From IMG/VR virus record IMGVR_UViG_3300046715_000069, positions 1 to 47,551 of that record: a stretch of 47,551 bases of DNA; one strand, 5' to 3'. The DNA comes from a virus. Shown here piece by piece: positions 20,079 through 28,608 of this stretch (position 1 is the first letter of the stretch; the number at the start of each line of letters is the position of its first letter). The position numbers were made by a program, and so were the translations under genes. The notes below the pieces were generated by a model. It saw only the letters and a list, made by a program, of their open reading frames with translations. It was not told where the DNA came from and ran no database searches.

Positions 20079-21551
20079 ATGGGCGCCTTCCTCCTCGCCG
20101 CAGACCGCCTCGAAGCCTCCACCGAACAGGACCGTCGATCGGCTGAGTACGCCCTCGACCCAGCACGATGGGCACGCGACAAGCTCGGCGAACACATGTG
20201 GTCCAAGCAGGTTGCCATCGCCGAGTCCGTCCGCGACAACCGGCTCACCGCCGTCCAGTCCTGCCACGGCACAGGCAAGAGCTGGACCGCGTCCCGGCTG
20301 ACCGCCTGGTGGCTGGACATCCACCCGCCCGGCGAGGCCCGCGTCGTCACCACCGCCCCCACCGGCGACCAGGTCAAGGCCATCCTCTGGTCGGAGATCA
20401 ACGGCGCGTTCGCCAAGGCCCAAGCCCGCGGCAATCCGTTCCTCGGCCGCATCAACGAAACCGACTGGAAGCTCGACAAGCGGCTCCTGGCGTTCGGCCG
20501 CAAGCCGTCGGACTACAACCCGCACGCCTTCCAAGGCATCCACGCCAAGTACGTTCTCGTGCTCCTCGACGAAGCGTGCGGCATCAACAAGCAGTTTTGG
20601 ACTGCCGCGAACTCGATCGCCACCGGCGAGCACTGCCGCATCCTCGCCGTCGGCAACCCCGACGACCCCGGCTCCTACTTCGCGCAGGCCTGCGCCAGTG
20701 GGCGTTGGAACGTCATCCGCATCAGCGCGTTCGACTCGCCGAACTTCACCGACGAGCCGGTCCCCGACGAAGTGCGGCCCATGCTCGTCGGCCAGTCCTA
20801 CGTCGACGACATGCGGGCCGAGTACGGCGAACAGTCGCCCACCTACATCTCTAAGGTCCTCGGCGAGTTCCCGTCGGACTCCGACGACGGTGTTGTCCGC
20901 CTGTCCGCGATCCGCGCCTGCGCTCAGCCCCGCGACACCCCGCACACAGACCTGGACCTCGCCCCCGTTGAACTCGGCGTGGACCTCGGGGCCGGCGGCG
21001 ACGAAACGTGCATCCGCGAACGACGCGGCCCGCAGGTCGGCCGTGAATGGCGGTCCCGGGAAAAGGACCCGATGAAGGTCGTCGGCCTCATCCTGGAAGC
21101 CATCCGCACCACCGGCGCCACCGCCGTGAAAGTCGACTCGATCGGCATCGGATGGGGCATCGTCGGATCGCTTCGGGAAAAGCGCGAACAGGGACTCCAC
21201 CAGGCGGAGATCCTCGGCGTGAACGTGTCCGTCGCGTCCAGTCAACCCAACCGCTTCCCTCGGCTGCGCTCGCAGATCTGGTGGGAGATCGGCCGCAAAC
21301 TCTCCGAAGACGGCGCGTGGGACCTGTCGCAGCTCGGCGAAGACGACCGCGAGCGGCTCATCTCCCAGCTCACGGCGCCCAAGTATTACGCCGACTCAAG
21401 CGGCCGGATCGTCGTGGAGCCCAAGGAAGAGACGAAGAAGCGCATCGGCCGGTCACCGGACAACGCCGACGCCCTCCTGCTGGCCTTCTACGCGGCGCCC
21501 GGCGGCCACGACGAAGCCATGGCGTGGCTCAGCGCCTACCGCAACGCCTGA
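20079..21551 (+). CDS. terL: Terminase large subunit
   Basis: The 490-residue protein has both motor parts. The ATPase has Walker A CHGTGKS (residues 62-68) and Walker B YVLVLLDEA (158-166). The RNase H-like nuclease has VDLGAGGDET with Asp302, VDSIGIGWG with Asp353 and RSPDNADALLLAF with Asp461/Asp464. All catalytic acids are present. It should pump DNA into the prohead through the portal encoded next and cut it at packaging ends. The start follows GAGGTGA by 4-5 nt. Length is normal for the family. No interruption is seen. Confidence 0.93.
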   Translation: MGAFLLAADRLEASTEQDRRSAEYALDPARWARDKLGEHMWSKQVAIAESVRDNRLTAVQSCHGTGKSWTASRLTAWWLDIHPPGEARVVTTAPTGDQVKAILWSEINGAFAKAQARGNPFLGRINETDWKLDKRLLAFGRKPSDYNPHAFQGIHAKYVLVLLDEACGINKQFWTAANSIATGEHCRILAVGNPDDPGSYFAQACASGRWNVIRISAFDSPNFTDEPVPDEVRPMLVGQSYVDDMRAEYGEQSPTYISKVLGEFPSDSDDGVVRLSAIRACAQPRDTPHTDLDLAPVELGVDLGAGGDETCIRERRGPQVGREWRSREKDPMKVVGLILEAIRTTGATAVKVDSIGIGWGIVGSLREKREQGLHQAEILGVNVSVASSQPNRFPRLRSQIWWEIGRKLSEDGAWDLSQLGEDDRERLISQLTAPKYYADSSGRIVVEPKEETKKRIGRSPDNADALLLAFYAAPGGHDEAMAWLSAYRNA

Positions 21552-21581
21552 CTGCCGCAAATCAACACCAAGGGGGTTGCC

Positions 21582-24275
21582 GTGAGCCGTAGGCGCAACC
21601 GCCCGCGCAAGCAGCAGCCCATCACCAAGGCTCCCCTGGCCCGCAACACCGCGGGGGCCACCCTGTCCAGCACGGAGATCATGGCTGCCGCGTTCGCGGC
21701 TGGCCAGAACTTCGCCGCCGCGCAGGCGATGCCGCGGGACACGTTCCCCTACGCGTTCGGGCCGGGCGTACCCGCGACACCGGCGGCACTGGACCCTGTA
21801 CGCCGGGACACAGGCCGACCGGAACCGCGGATCTTCGAGTACGACGTGTCGTGGAACCTGCCCGACGCAGGCAACAGGCACCGCCTCATCCCGTGGAAGA
21901 CCCTCCGTGACGCCGCCGACAACATCCCCCTGTTCCGGCGCTGCATCGAGATCCGCAAGAACGAGACGGTCTCCACCGACTGGGACATCGCACTGACCAA
22001 GCGAGCCGTGCAGACCGCGAAGCGCGGCAACCCCACCGCGTCCCGGGCGCAGCTTGAGGACGACCTGCGGAAGGATCTGGACCCGCAGATCGACCGCATC
22101 ACCACGTTCTGGCGCACCCCCGACCAGGGCAATGGCTACACCTTCGCGGAGTGGCTCGGGCAACTCCTGGAGGAGCACTACGTTCTCGACGCCATGGCGA
22201 TCTACCCGCGGTACACCTACGGCGGGGACCTGTTCTCACTGGAGATCCTCGACGGGTCGACGATCAAGCCGCTCCTGGATCACCGTGGCGGCCGCCCCGT
22301 GCCTCCTTATCCGGCCTATCAGCAGGTGCTTCACGGTTTTCCCCGCGGCGACTTCACGGCCGACACGAGCGTCGGCGATGAGGGTCAGGAGATCCCCGGC
22401 GGCTACCCGTCGGATCAGCTGATCTACATCCGGCGGGCCGTGCGCACCTGGACCCCCTACGGGTACTCGGCTGTCGAGCAGGCACTGAACGACGGCGACC
22501 TGTACATGCGTCGCTACCAGTGGCTCAAGAGCGAGTACACGGACGGCGTCATGCCTTCGGGCTGGCTGCAGCACTCCACCGGCGCAGGCCAGAATTCCTG
22601 GTCCCCGCAGCAGCTCCTGGAGTACGAGCGGGACTTCAACGACTTCTACGGCGGCGACACCCACAACCGGCGGCGCTTCCGAATCCTGCCCCCAGGGCTG
22701 GAACCGGCGGACTCTTCGGATGCGGCAGAGCGCTACAAGCCCGAATACGACCTGCACCTGATCAAGCTGCTGGCGTCGCACTTCGACGTGTCGATCTCCG
22801 AGTTGGGCTTCACCGAAGCCAAGGGCCTCGGGTCGGCCGGCTACCACGAGGGCCAGGCGGACGTGCAGGACCGCAAGGGCCGCCTACCGTTGCTGCGGTG
22901 GCTCGCCTCGATCATCACCGACATCTCCCGCCAGCACCTTGGCATGCCGGACGAACTGGAATTCCGGTTCCTCGGTCTGGAGAACGAGGACGAGGCGGCT
23001 GCCGACGAGGTTGCGGGGTCGCGTGTCGGCGAAGCACGCATGACCATCAACGAGGACCGCGACCGGCAGGGTCTGCCCCGCTTCGCATTCCCCGAAGCGG
23101 ACATGCCGTTCATCCGCACATCAAGGGGCATCGTCTTCATCGACGGCGCGTCGAAACTCGTACCGGCCGGGGAGACCATCGACCAGGTCACGGGTGCACC
23201 ACTCAAGGACGAGGACTCGGACGGCATCCTGGATGCGCCACAGGGTCCGGACGCCGACTCATCGGAACCACCCCCTGGCTCCAACACGGACGGCGACCAG
23301 GAGGCGGACGATCCCGAGCGGCAAGCGGCTGTGAAAGCCGAGCGGGCAGCATTCCGCAAGTGGGCTGCCAAACGCGGGAATGGGGGACGCCCGTTCCAGT
23401 GCGCCGTTCTCACCAAAGCCGACGCGCCGGACCTTGCCGACAACCCGCGCATCGTATTCGTGGCCGCCGACCATCCGCCGGACCGGGACGCCGACCCAAA
23501 ACGGCAAGCCCCTGGCACGACTATATGGCCGGGCTGGGGGCCTGACCTCGAAGCCGTCGACTACTGGGTGCCGCGCATCCGCACTGCGGTGCGCGGCACG
23601 CTCGACACTGACGACCTAGCCCGCCAGTGGGCAGCCACGCATCAGGCGCCACCACAAGGGCAGCCACCGCGTCAGGACGACGACAGTGACGCCCTGGCAT
23701 GGCTGACCGCCACCGGCACCGGAGCGGCTCTCCTTGCCGCCCTGGCCGTTATCCCCACGTTGCACCGGGACGGCTGGACCGTCGGCCACCGAGCGGCCCG
23801 CACCGTTCTCGACGGCCACGAGCCTCACGGCCACTGGCGTCCTGGTCGTCCCGCAACGCCCCCCAACGCGCCTCCAGCGCTTCAAGCTCTCATCGACCAG
23901 GCCGCCACAATCATCCGGGGGATCGCAGCCAGCCGCCTCCGCCATCTCGCGCGGATCCTCCGCGACGCCCGCCGTCGGGGCGACACCATCAAGGAACTTG
24001 CGCAGGCACTGCGCGACGCCCTCGACGACAAGACCTGGGCCAAGACCGTTGCCACCACCGAGATCTCCCGTGGCGTCGGCGCTGGAACCATCGACACGTA
24101 CCGGTCCGACGGCATCCGCCGCACCATCTGGCTGACCGAACCTGACGACCACGTCTGCCCGATCTGCGTTGACAATGCCGCAGCCGGACCCGTTCCCATC
24201 GGCACGACCTTGCCCAGCGGAGACGTCGCCCCGCCAGCACACCCCTCATGCCGCTGCAGCTTGCTTCCCGCCTGA
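21582..24275 (+). CDS. Portal protein fused to a MuF head-morphogenesis domain
   Basis: The 897-residue product combines two proteins usually encoded separately. Residues 60-520 are an HK97-type portal (AADNIPLFRRCIEIRKNETV, YVLDAMAIYPRYTYGGDLFS, VRTWTPYGYSAVEQALND, FDVSISELGFTEAKGLGSAG). A charged Pro/Asp-rich linker spans about 530-700. Residues 760-897 are a MuF/SPP1 gp7-type domain (TVATTEISRGVGAGTIDTYR, ending DDHVCPICVDNA and PPAHPSCRCSLLPA). Portals form the dodecameric DNA gate; MuF proteins are minor head proteins carried inside the capsid. The GTG start follows AAGGGGG. No frameshift is needed for the fusion. Confidence 0.88.
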   Translation: MSRRRNRPRKQQPITKAPLARNTAGATLSSTEIMAAAFAAGQNFAAAQAMPRDTFPYAFGPGVPATPAALDPVRRDTGRPEPRIFEYDVSWNLPDAGNRHRLIPWKTLRDAADNIPLFRRCIEIRKNETVSTDWDIALTKRAVQTAKRGNPTASRAQLEDDLRKDLDPQIDRITTFWRTPDQGNGYTFAEWLGQLLEEHYVLDAMAIYPRYTYGGDLFSLEILDGSTIKPLLDHRGGRPVPPYPAYQQVLHGFPRGDFTADTSVGDEGQEIPGGYPSDQLIYIRRAVRTWTPYGYSAVEQALNDGDLYMRRYQWLKSEYTDGVMPSGWLQHSTGAGQNSWSPQQLLEYERDFNDFYGGDTHNRRRFRILPPGLEPADSSDAAERYKPEYDLHLIKLLASHFDVSISELGFTEAKGLGSAGYHEGQADVQDRKGRLPLLRWLASIITDISRQHLGMPDELEFRFLGLENEDEAAADEVAGSRVGEARMTINEDRDRQGLPRFAFPEADMPFIRTSRGIVFIDGASKLVPAGETIDQVTGAPLKDEDSDGILDAPQGPDADSSEPPPGSNTDGDQEADDPERQAAVKAERAAFRKWAAKRGNGGRPFQCAVLTKADAPDLADNPRIVFVAADHPPDRDADPKRQAPGTTIWPGWGPDLEAVDYWVPRIRTAVRGTLDTDDLARQWAATHQAPPQGQPPRQDDDSDALAWLTATGTGAALLAALAVIPTLHRDGWTVGHRAARTVLDGHEPHGHWRPGRPATPPNAPPALQALIDQAATIIRGIAASRLRHLARILRDARRRGDTIKELAQALRDALDDKTWAKTVATTEISRGVGAGTIDTYRSDGIRRTIWLTEPDDHVCPICVDNAAAGPVPIGTTLPSGDVAPPAHPSCRCSLLPA

Positions 24276-24295
24276 GGCATTGGGCTGCAAAGTGC

Positions 24296-24325
24296 CTGAT
24301 GGCAGGGGAAGTTGGGCGATAGAAT
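24296..24325 (+). promoter_or_regulatory. Possible promoter for the first nuclease cassette
   Basis: TAGAAT (24320-24325) matches the -10 consensus at five of six positions. CTGATG (24296-24301), 18 nt upstream, is a weak -35. Transcription would begin about 24332, just before the hairpin at 24340-24367, and run into the nuclease gene at 24399. Confidence 0.35.
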
Positions 24326-24339
24326 GGCCAACAAAAAGG

Positions 24340-24367
24340 CCCCGCCGGTGGTAGCACACCGACGGGG
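24340..24367. terminator. Hairpin at the left edge of the first nuclease cassette
   Basis: CCCCG-C-CGGTG (24340-24350) pairs with CACCG-A-CGGGG (24357-24367) with one internal mismatch. On the minus strand it is followed by TTTTTG, a canonical terminator tail; on the plus strand only TTGATG follows. It could stop antisense transcription or end the portal message. Confidence 0.5.
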
Positions 24368-24398
24368 TTGATGCCGAATCCGAGCAAGCGGAGTCGAC

Positions 24399-25052
24399 GT
24401 GACAGAAGGTACATGCGCCCTGGCCACCTGCCAACAACCCATCCGTTCCAAAGGATGGTGCCGGACGCACTACGATCGCTGGCTTCGCCATGGCGATCCC
24501 GAGAAGCTACTGCGCAACCTGCGGCCTCAGCGCACCGCTGAAGAACTGGCCGCATCGGAGAAGTCGTGTTCCACTTGCGGCAAAGTCCTGCCTCTCGATG
24601 CGTTCTCGCCGCGAAGCGACGCACCCGACGGTCGGGCGTACCAATGCAGGGCCTGCTTCCGCGCGGCCCGGGTCCGCGAGCGATACGCCAACGACCCCAA
24701 CTTTCGCGAGAAGCGCCGGCACTACTGGCAGCGACACAAGGATCTCAAGGGGCCTGAATGGGCTCGCGAGCGGAACCGTCGCTACAAGCTGGAGGCTAAC
24801 TACGGCCTCTCGATTGAGGACTACGACGCCTTGTCGGTTGCGCAAGGCGGCGTGTGCGCCATTTGTGGCGGGCTGCCCTATGGGGGTCGCGTTGACGCCC
24901 GTAAGCAGTTTCTCTCAGTCGACCATGACCACGTCACGGGCGCAGTTCGGGGTCTCCTCTGCGATGGCTGCAACACCGGCCTCGGCCAGTTCAAGGACGA
25001 CCCTGATCGACTTATCGCGGCGATCGAGTACCTAAAGAGAGCGGCCTCGTAG
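24399..25052 (+). CDS. Endonuclease VII-type nuclease with zinc finger, cassette in the head operon
   Basis: The 217-residue product has an N-terminal CxxxxC-x7-GxC-x2-HY-x2-W finger (CALATCQQPIRSKGWCRTHY), a second zinc pair (CSTCGKVLP...CRACF) and a basic helical linker. The endonuclease VII core is at about residues 148-200 (CAICGG, SVDHDHVTGAVRGLLCDGCN). Catalytic His and zinc cysteines are intact. It is inserted between portal and protease genes that are normally adjacent, with hairpins on both sides. This is the hallmark of a free-standing homing nuclease. The GTG start has GCGGAG upstream. The same N-terminal finger is in the nuclease at 28609. Confidence 0.85.
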   Translation: MTEGTCALATCQQPIRSKGWCRTHYDRWLRHGDPEKLLRNLRPQRTAEELAASEKSCSTCGKVLPLDAFSPRSDAPDGRAYQCRACFRAARVRERYANDPNFREKRRHYWQRHKDLKGPEWARERNRRYKLEANYGLSIEDYDALSVAQGGVCAICGGLPYGGRVDARKQFLSVDHDHVTGAVRGLLCDGCNTGLGQFKDDPDRLIAAIEYLKRAAS

Positions 25053-25070
25053 CCGCACAAGACCATGAAG

Positions 25071-25097
25071 AGGGGCGTCCAGTGGGCGCCCCTTTTA
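25071..25097 (+). terminator. Terminator closing the first nuclease cassette
   Basis: AGGGGCG (25071-25077) and CGCCCCT (25087-25093) form a perfect stem with a 9-nt loop, followed by a T-run (25093-25096) and ATG. It separates the nuclease from the protease gene. Confidence 0.65.
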
Positions 25098-25155
25098 TGT
25101 GCCCAGAAACGGTTCTGACGAGCCCTCGCTGACGCGGCGAGCACAAGGAGTTGCC

Positions 25156-26817
25156 ATGAACATCGCGCGTGCTTACGCCGCGGACATCACCAAGTTCGAG
25201 CGGAACGCTGACGGTGACCTCGTCGTCTACGGCAAGGCTACTGGCCCTGACCTTGACCTCGACCAGCAGATCTGCGACTCACAGTGGTTGAAGACCGCCA
25301 TGCCGGACTACATGGTCATGGGAGGCGCTGTCCGGGAGCAGCACTCTTCGATCGCGGCGGGAGTCGCCACTGAACTGGCGCAGGACGGCGACTCGTGGAT
25401 GCTCCGGTCGGTCATCGTCGACCCGAACTCGGCCCGCAAGGTCGAGAAGGGTGTTCTGAAGGGCTACAGCATCGGCATCAAGAACCCCCGGGTGGTCAAG
25501 GATGCCGCAGCCCCCGGCGGGAAGATCGTTTCGGGAAGCATCGTCGAGGTTTCACTCGTGGACGTGCCATGCAATCCGACCTGCACGCTGGTGGTTTCGA
25601 AGACCGCGACGCCTGGCATGCAGATCAAGGCTGCGGACTACGACGAGAAGACCGGTCTGGTGCGCGTCGAGGAACTCCTCGAAGGTGAGGCCGCAGACCT
25701 GTCCAAGGGTGCTGACGCGGAAGCCGAGACCGGCCCCGCCGAACCGGTGGACCAGCCGGTATCCGAGCCGACTGGCGAAGCAGGCGACCCGAACGCGGAG
25801 CAGGACGCGGCGGCGTCGGAGCAGACCGCCAGCGTCACGCCTGAGGGGAGCGAACTGAACATCTCGTCCCCGGCCGAGGTCATGCGCACGGTCGGCAGCG
25901 ACATCCCTGCTCACCTCAGCGCCGGCATCCCGGTCGATCTCGACGACCGCATCACCCGCGCCGTCGAAGCCGCCCTCGCCAAGCGCGCCTTCACCGCCGA
26001 CCAGCGACGCGAAGCGGCCGACAACGGGCAGGCCATGAGTGACGGCGGATTCCCCATCGCCAACGCCTCCGACCTCCGCAACGCCATCAAGGCCATCGGC
26101 CGCGCCAAGGACCCCGCCGCAGCCAAGCGGCACATCATTCAGCGCGCCAAGGCCCTTCGCCGCGAAGATCTCCTGCCCGACGCGTGGAAGTCCACCGACC
26201 CCGACCTCATCAAGGCAGACGGCCCCTGGGTCCACGACCCCGCCGAACTCGCCGCAGTCCGCGACGGCCTCATCAACGTCATGAAGGCCGAACTCGACGA
26301 ATTTGCGCAGGGCGACGACGAACGCTGCGACCTCCAGCAACTCCTGTGCTCCCTGTCGATGTACCTCGACTGGTGGAGCCACGAGGCCGCAGTCGGCGAG
26401 ACCAGCGCCCCCTTCACCGACCGCGCCACCGCCACCACCGGTGACGACATGGTTCAGGTGGCACTCGCCGCCGAACCCGACAACACCAAGACCACGAGCC
26501 CGACGCCCGCCCTTGACGAAGAGCGCGTCAACCAGCTCATCACGGCAGCCGTGACAAAGACCGAGGAAGCCTCCAAGGAGCGCATCGCAGCGCTTGAGGC
26601 CGAACTGGTGAAGGTCAAGAGCAAGCCGATCCCCGGCGGTCCCGTCCTGACAAGGACTGCCGCCGACACCACCCGGGCCGCCATCAAGGACGACCACCTG
26701 GCCAAGGCCACCCGCTTCCGGGCGATGGCCGACCAGGTCGCGGACCCCAAGGCGAAGGCCGGCTACCTGCAGATGGCCGCCGACGCGACCAAGGCTGCCG
26801 AATCCGACGGCGCCTGA
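25156..26817 (+). CDS. Prohead protease fused to DUF6582 and scaffold-like regions
   Basis: The 553-residue product starts at an ATG 5 nt after AAGGAG. Residues 1-165 resemble an HK97-type prohead protease: DLVVYGKATGPDLDLDQQIC, VREQHSSIAAG with a candidate catalytic His62, KGYSIGIKNPRVV with a candidate Ser, and SIVEVSLVDVPCNP. Residues 290-350 match DUF6582 (DGGFPIANASDLRNAIKAIG, RAKDPAAAKRHIIQRAKAL). Residues 455-553 are charged coiled coil (ITAAVTKTEEASKERIAALE), typical of a scaffold. One chain probably provides scaffold and maturation protease for the capsid encoded next. Catalytic residues are inferred from context. Confidence 0.78.
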   Translation: MNIARAYAADITKFERNADGDLVVYGKATGPDLDLDQQICDSQWLKTAMPDYMVMGGAVREQHSSIAAGVATELAQDGDSWMLRSVIVDPNSARKVEKGVLKGYSIGIKNPRVVKDAAAPGGKIVSGSIVEVSLVDVPCNPTCTLVVSKTATPGMQIKAADYDEKTGLVRVEELLEGEAADLSKGADAEAETGPAEPVDQPVSEPTGEAGDPNAEQDAAASEQTASVTPEGSELNISSPAEVMRTVGSDIPAHLSAGIPVDLDDRITRAVEAALAKRAFTADQRREAADNGQAMSDGGFPIANASDLRNAIKAIGRAKDPAAAKRHIIQRAKALRREDLLPDAWKSTDPDLIKADGPWVHDPAELAAVRDGLINVMKAELDEFAQGDDERCDLQQLLCSLSMYLDWWSHEAAVGETSAPFTDRATATTGDDMVQVALAAEPDNTKTTSPTPALDEERVNQLITAAVTKTEEASKERIAALEAELVKVKSKPIPGGPVLTRTAADTTRAAIKDDHLAKATRFRAMADQVADPKAKAGYLQMAADATKAAESDGA

Positions 26818-26867
26818 GCGCACCCGGACCCGATCGCCACTCCACTTCACCAGAAACGGACCCAGAC

Positions 26868-28487
26868 ATGCCTTACGCCGTACCAAAGCCCTCCGAGATG
26901 TTCTCCGACGCCGAATCCGGGGTCGAAGTCGCCCAGCGGTTCGAGCAGTACAAGGACACTCTGAAGAGCGCCCACACCAAGGCCGCCAAGGGCGGCACGA
27001 CCTTCGCCCCGGGCGAGGGAATCGTCAAGACCTCCACCACCAGCGCGGAGATCGCCGAGAAGGTCGACACCCTCACCAAGTCCCTGTCCGCAGAGGCCGT
27101 CGCCTCGATCCAGGCGCAGCTCGACGAACTGAAGGCCGTCGGCGGCGACATCAACAAGGACTGGACGACCACTACCCCCAACTCGACCGGACTGGTCCCC
27201 GTCGACCTGGAGGTCCCGGCCAAGCTGCTGGTGCCGCGGCTGACGCCGCTGCGCAACAGCCTGCCCCGCGGCAAGGGCCAGGGCACCGCCCGCCAGTTCA
27301 AGCGGATCCTCGGCTGGTCCAACTCGGGTGTCGGGGGCGTCGCGGATCTGAACCCGTTCATGGACTCGCAGACACAGACTGCGAGCTTCGGAGCGCTGTC
27401 CCTCCGCCGCGGCGCGAAGATCAACTACGCGTCGGACTCCAAGTCCGTCATCTACAAGGAGATGGGCCTGTCCGACAGCGTCTCCTGGAAGGCGCAGTTC
27501 GCCGGCCAGGGCTTCGAGGACATCCGCTCCCTGTCCCAGACCGCCCTGCTATGGGCGACGTTCGGCGGCGAAGAGCGCGCCATCCTCTTCGGGCGCGGCA
27601 CCGACACCGGCTACGCCGGCGCCATCTCCGCCCCCGCAGTGTCCGCCGCCGCGTCCGGCACCTCCGGCACGATCCCGGCTGCCACCTACTCGGTGAAGGT
27701 CACCGCCCGAGGTGGCTTCGGCGAGTCCGTGCCGTCTTCGTCTGCGTCGGTCACCGTCACCTCCGGCCAGATCGTGACCGTCACCGTCACCACGGAGCCG
27801 ACTGGCGCCTACGGCTACAACCTGTACTTCGGCCCGTCGGGATCGGAGGTCTTCCAGACCTCCTTCACCGGCAACTCTGTGGTGCTCAGCGCCTACACCA
27901 CCGGCACCGCCGCCGTCCCGTCCTCGGACAGCAGCGCCTCCTCCAGCGCATACGACGGCTTCCTCACCGTCCAGGCCGACCCCACCCAGTCCGGGTACGT
28001 CAAGCGTCTCAACGCCGCCCTGAGCAACACCAACCCGGGCACCGAATTCCAGGCTGCGTTCCTGTCGCTGTACCAGTCCGTGAAGGCCGACCCCGACCAG
28101 ATCTGGGCCGACGCCGGCACCATGGTCGAGGTCGGCGACCTGCTGAAGACCTCAAGCTCCGCGAACTACCGCATCGCGCTTTCCAACGACGGTCACGGCG
28201 CCACCCTCGGCACGTCCGTCACGGGCATCGAGAACGAGATCACCCACAAGATGGTCGATCTCCAGGTCCATCCGTACATGCCGTCCGGGACCGCCCTCAT
28301 CCGTTCCCTGACGCTGCCTGTCCCGGACTCCGAGGTGTCTAACACCGCTGAGATGGTCTGCGTCCAGGATTACATGGCCGTGGATTGGCCTGTGATCCAG
28401 GCTACGTATGACCAGTCAACCTACGTCTACAGTGCACTGGTGCACTATGCGCCCGCCTGGTCTGGGCTGATCCTCGGAATCAAGTAG
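26868..28487 (+). CDS. Major capsid protein, HK97 fold with inserted Ig-like domain
   Basis: The 539-residue product has an N-terminal charged helical delta-like region (about residues 15-95). The capsid core contains NSTGLVPVDLEVPAKLLVPR and LTPLRNSLPRGKGQGTARQF, and the P-domain-like DLQVHPYMPSGTALIRSLTL lies near the C-terminus. Inserted at about residues 255-355 is a Ser/Thr/Gly-rich beta domain (ATYSVKVTARGGFGESVPSS, PTGAYGYNLYFGPSGSEVFQ) of Ig/fibronectin type, as in phages with built-in surface decoration. It should form the icosahedral shell with the insert exposed outside. The position after the protease-scaffold gene supports the call. Confidence 0.88.
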   Translation: MPYAVPKPSEMFSDAESGVEVAQRFEQYKDTLKSAHTKAAKGGTTFAPGEGIVKTSTTSAEIAEKVDTLTKSLSAEAVASIQAQLDELKAVGGDINKDWTTTTPNSTGLVPVDLEVPAKLLVPRLTPLRNSLPRGKGQGTARQFKRILGWSNSGVGGVADLNPFMDSQTQTASFGALSLRRGAKINYASDSKSVIYKEMGLSDSVSWKAQFAGQGFEDIRSLSQTALLWATFGGEERAILFGRGTDTGYAGAISAPAVSAAASGTSGTIPAATYSVKVTARGGFGESVPSSSASVTVTSGQIVTVTVTTEPTGAYGYNLYFGPSGSEVFQTSFTGNSVVLSAYTTGTAAVPSSDSSASSSAYDGFLTVQADPTQSGYVKRLNAALSNTNPGTEFQAAFLSLYQSVKADPDQIWADAGTMVEVGDLLKTSSSANYRIALSNDGHGATLGTSVTGIENEITHKMVDLQVHPYMPSGTALIRSLTLPVPDSEVSNTAEMVCVQDYMAVDWPVIQATYDQSTYVYSALVHYAPAWSGLILGIK

Positions 28488-28541
28488 TCTTGATAACGGC
28501 AGCGTTCGTAATCACCTGAGACGGTAGGATGGTCACACAGG

Positions 28542-28573
28542 CGAGGGGACGGAGCAGCCACTCCGTCCCCTCG
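28542..28573 (+). terminator. Hairpin at the left edge of the second nuclease cassette
   Basis: CGAGGGGACGGAG (28542-28554) and CTCCGTCCCCTCG (28561-28573) pair perfectly over 13 bp around a 6-nt loop. No T-run follows. It lies 54 nt after the capsid gene and may also stabilise or end the abundant capsid message. Confidence 0.6.
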
Positions 28574-28608
28574 TGGCCGACGCCCAGTTCTCAGGAGAGT
28601 GACGACCG

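Noticed and set aside
28489-28537. TTGATA and TAGGAT as a promoter for the second nuclease cassette
   Set aside because: The spacing between the two hexamers is about 29 nt, far from the 16-19 needed, and no alternative -35 is visible.
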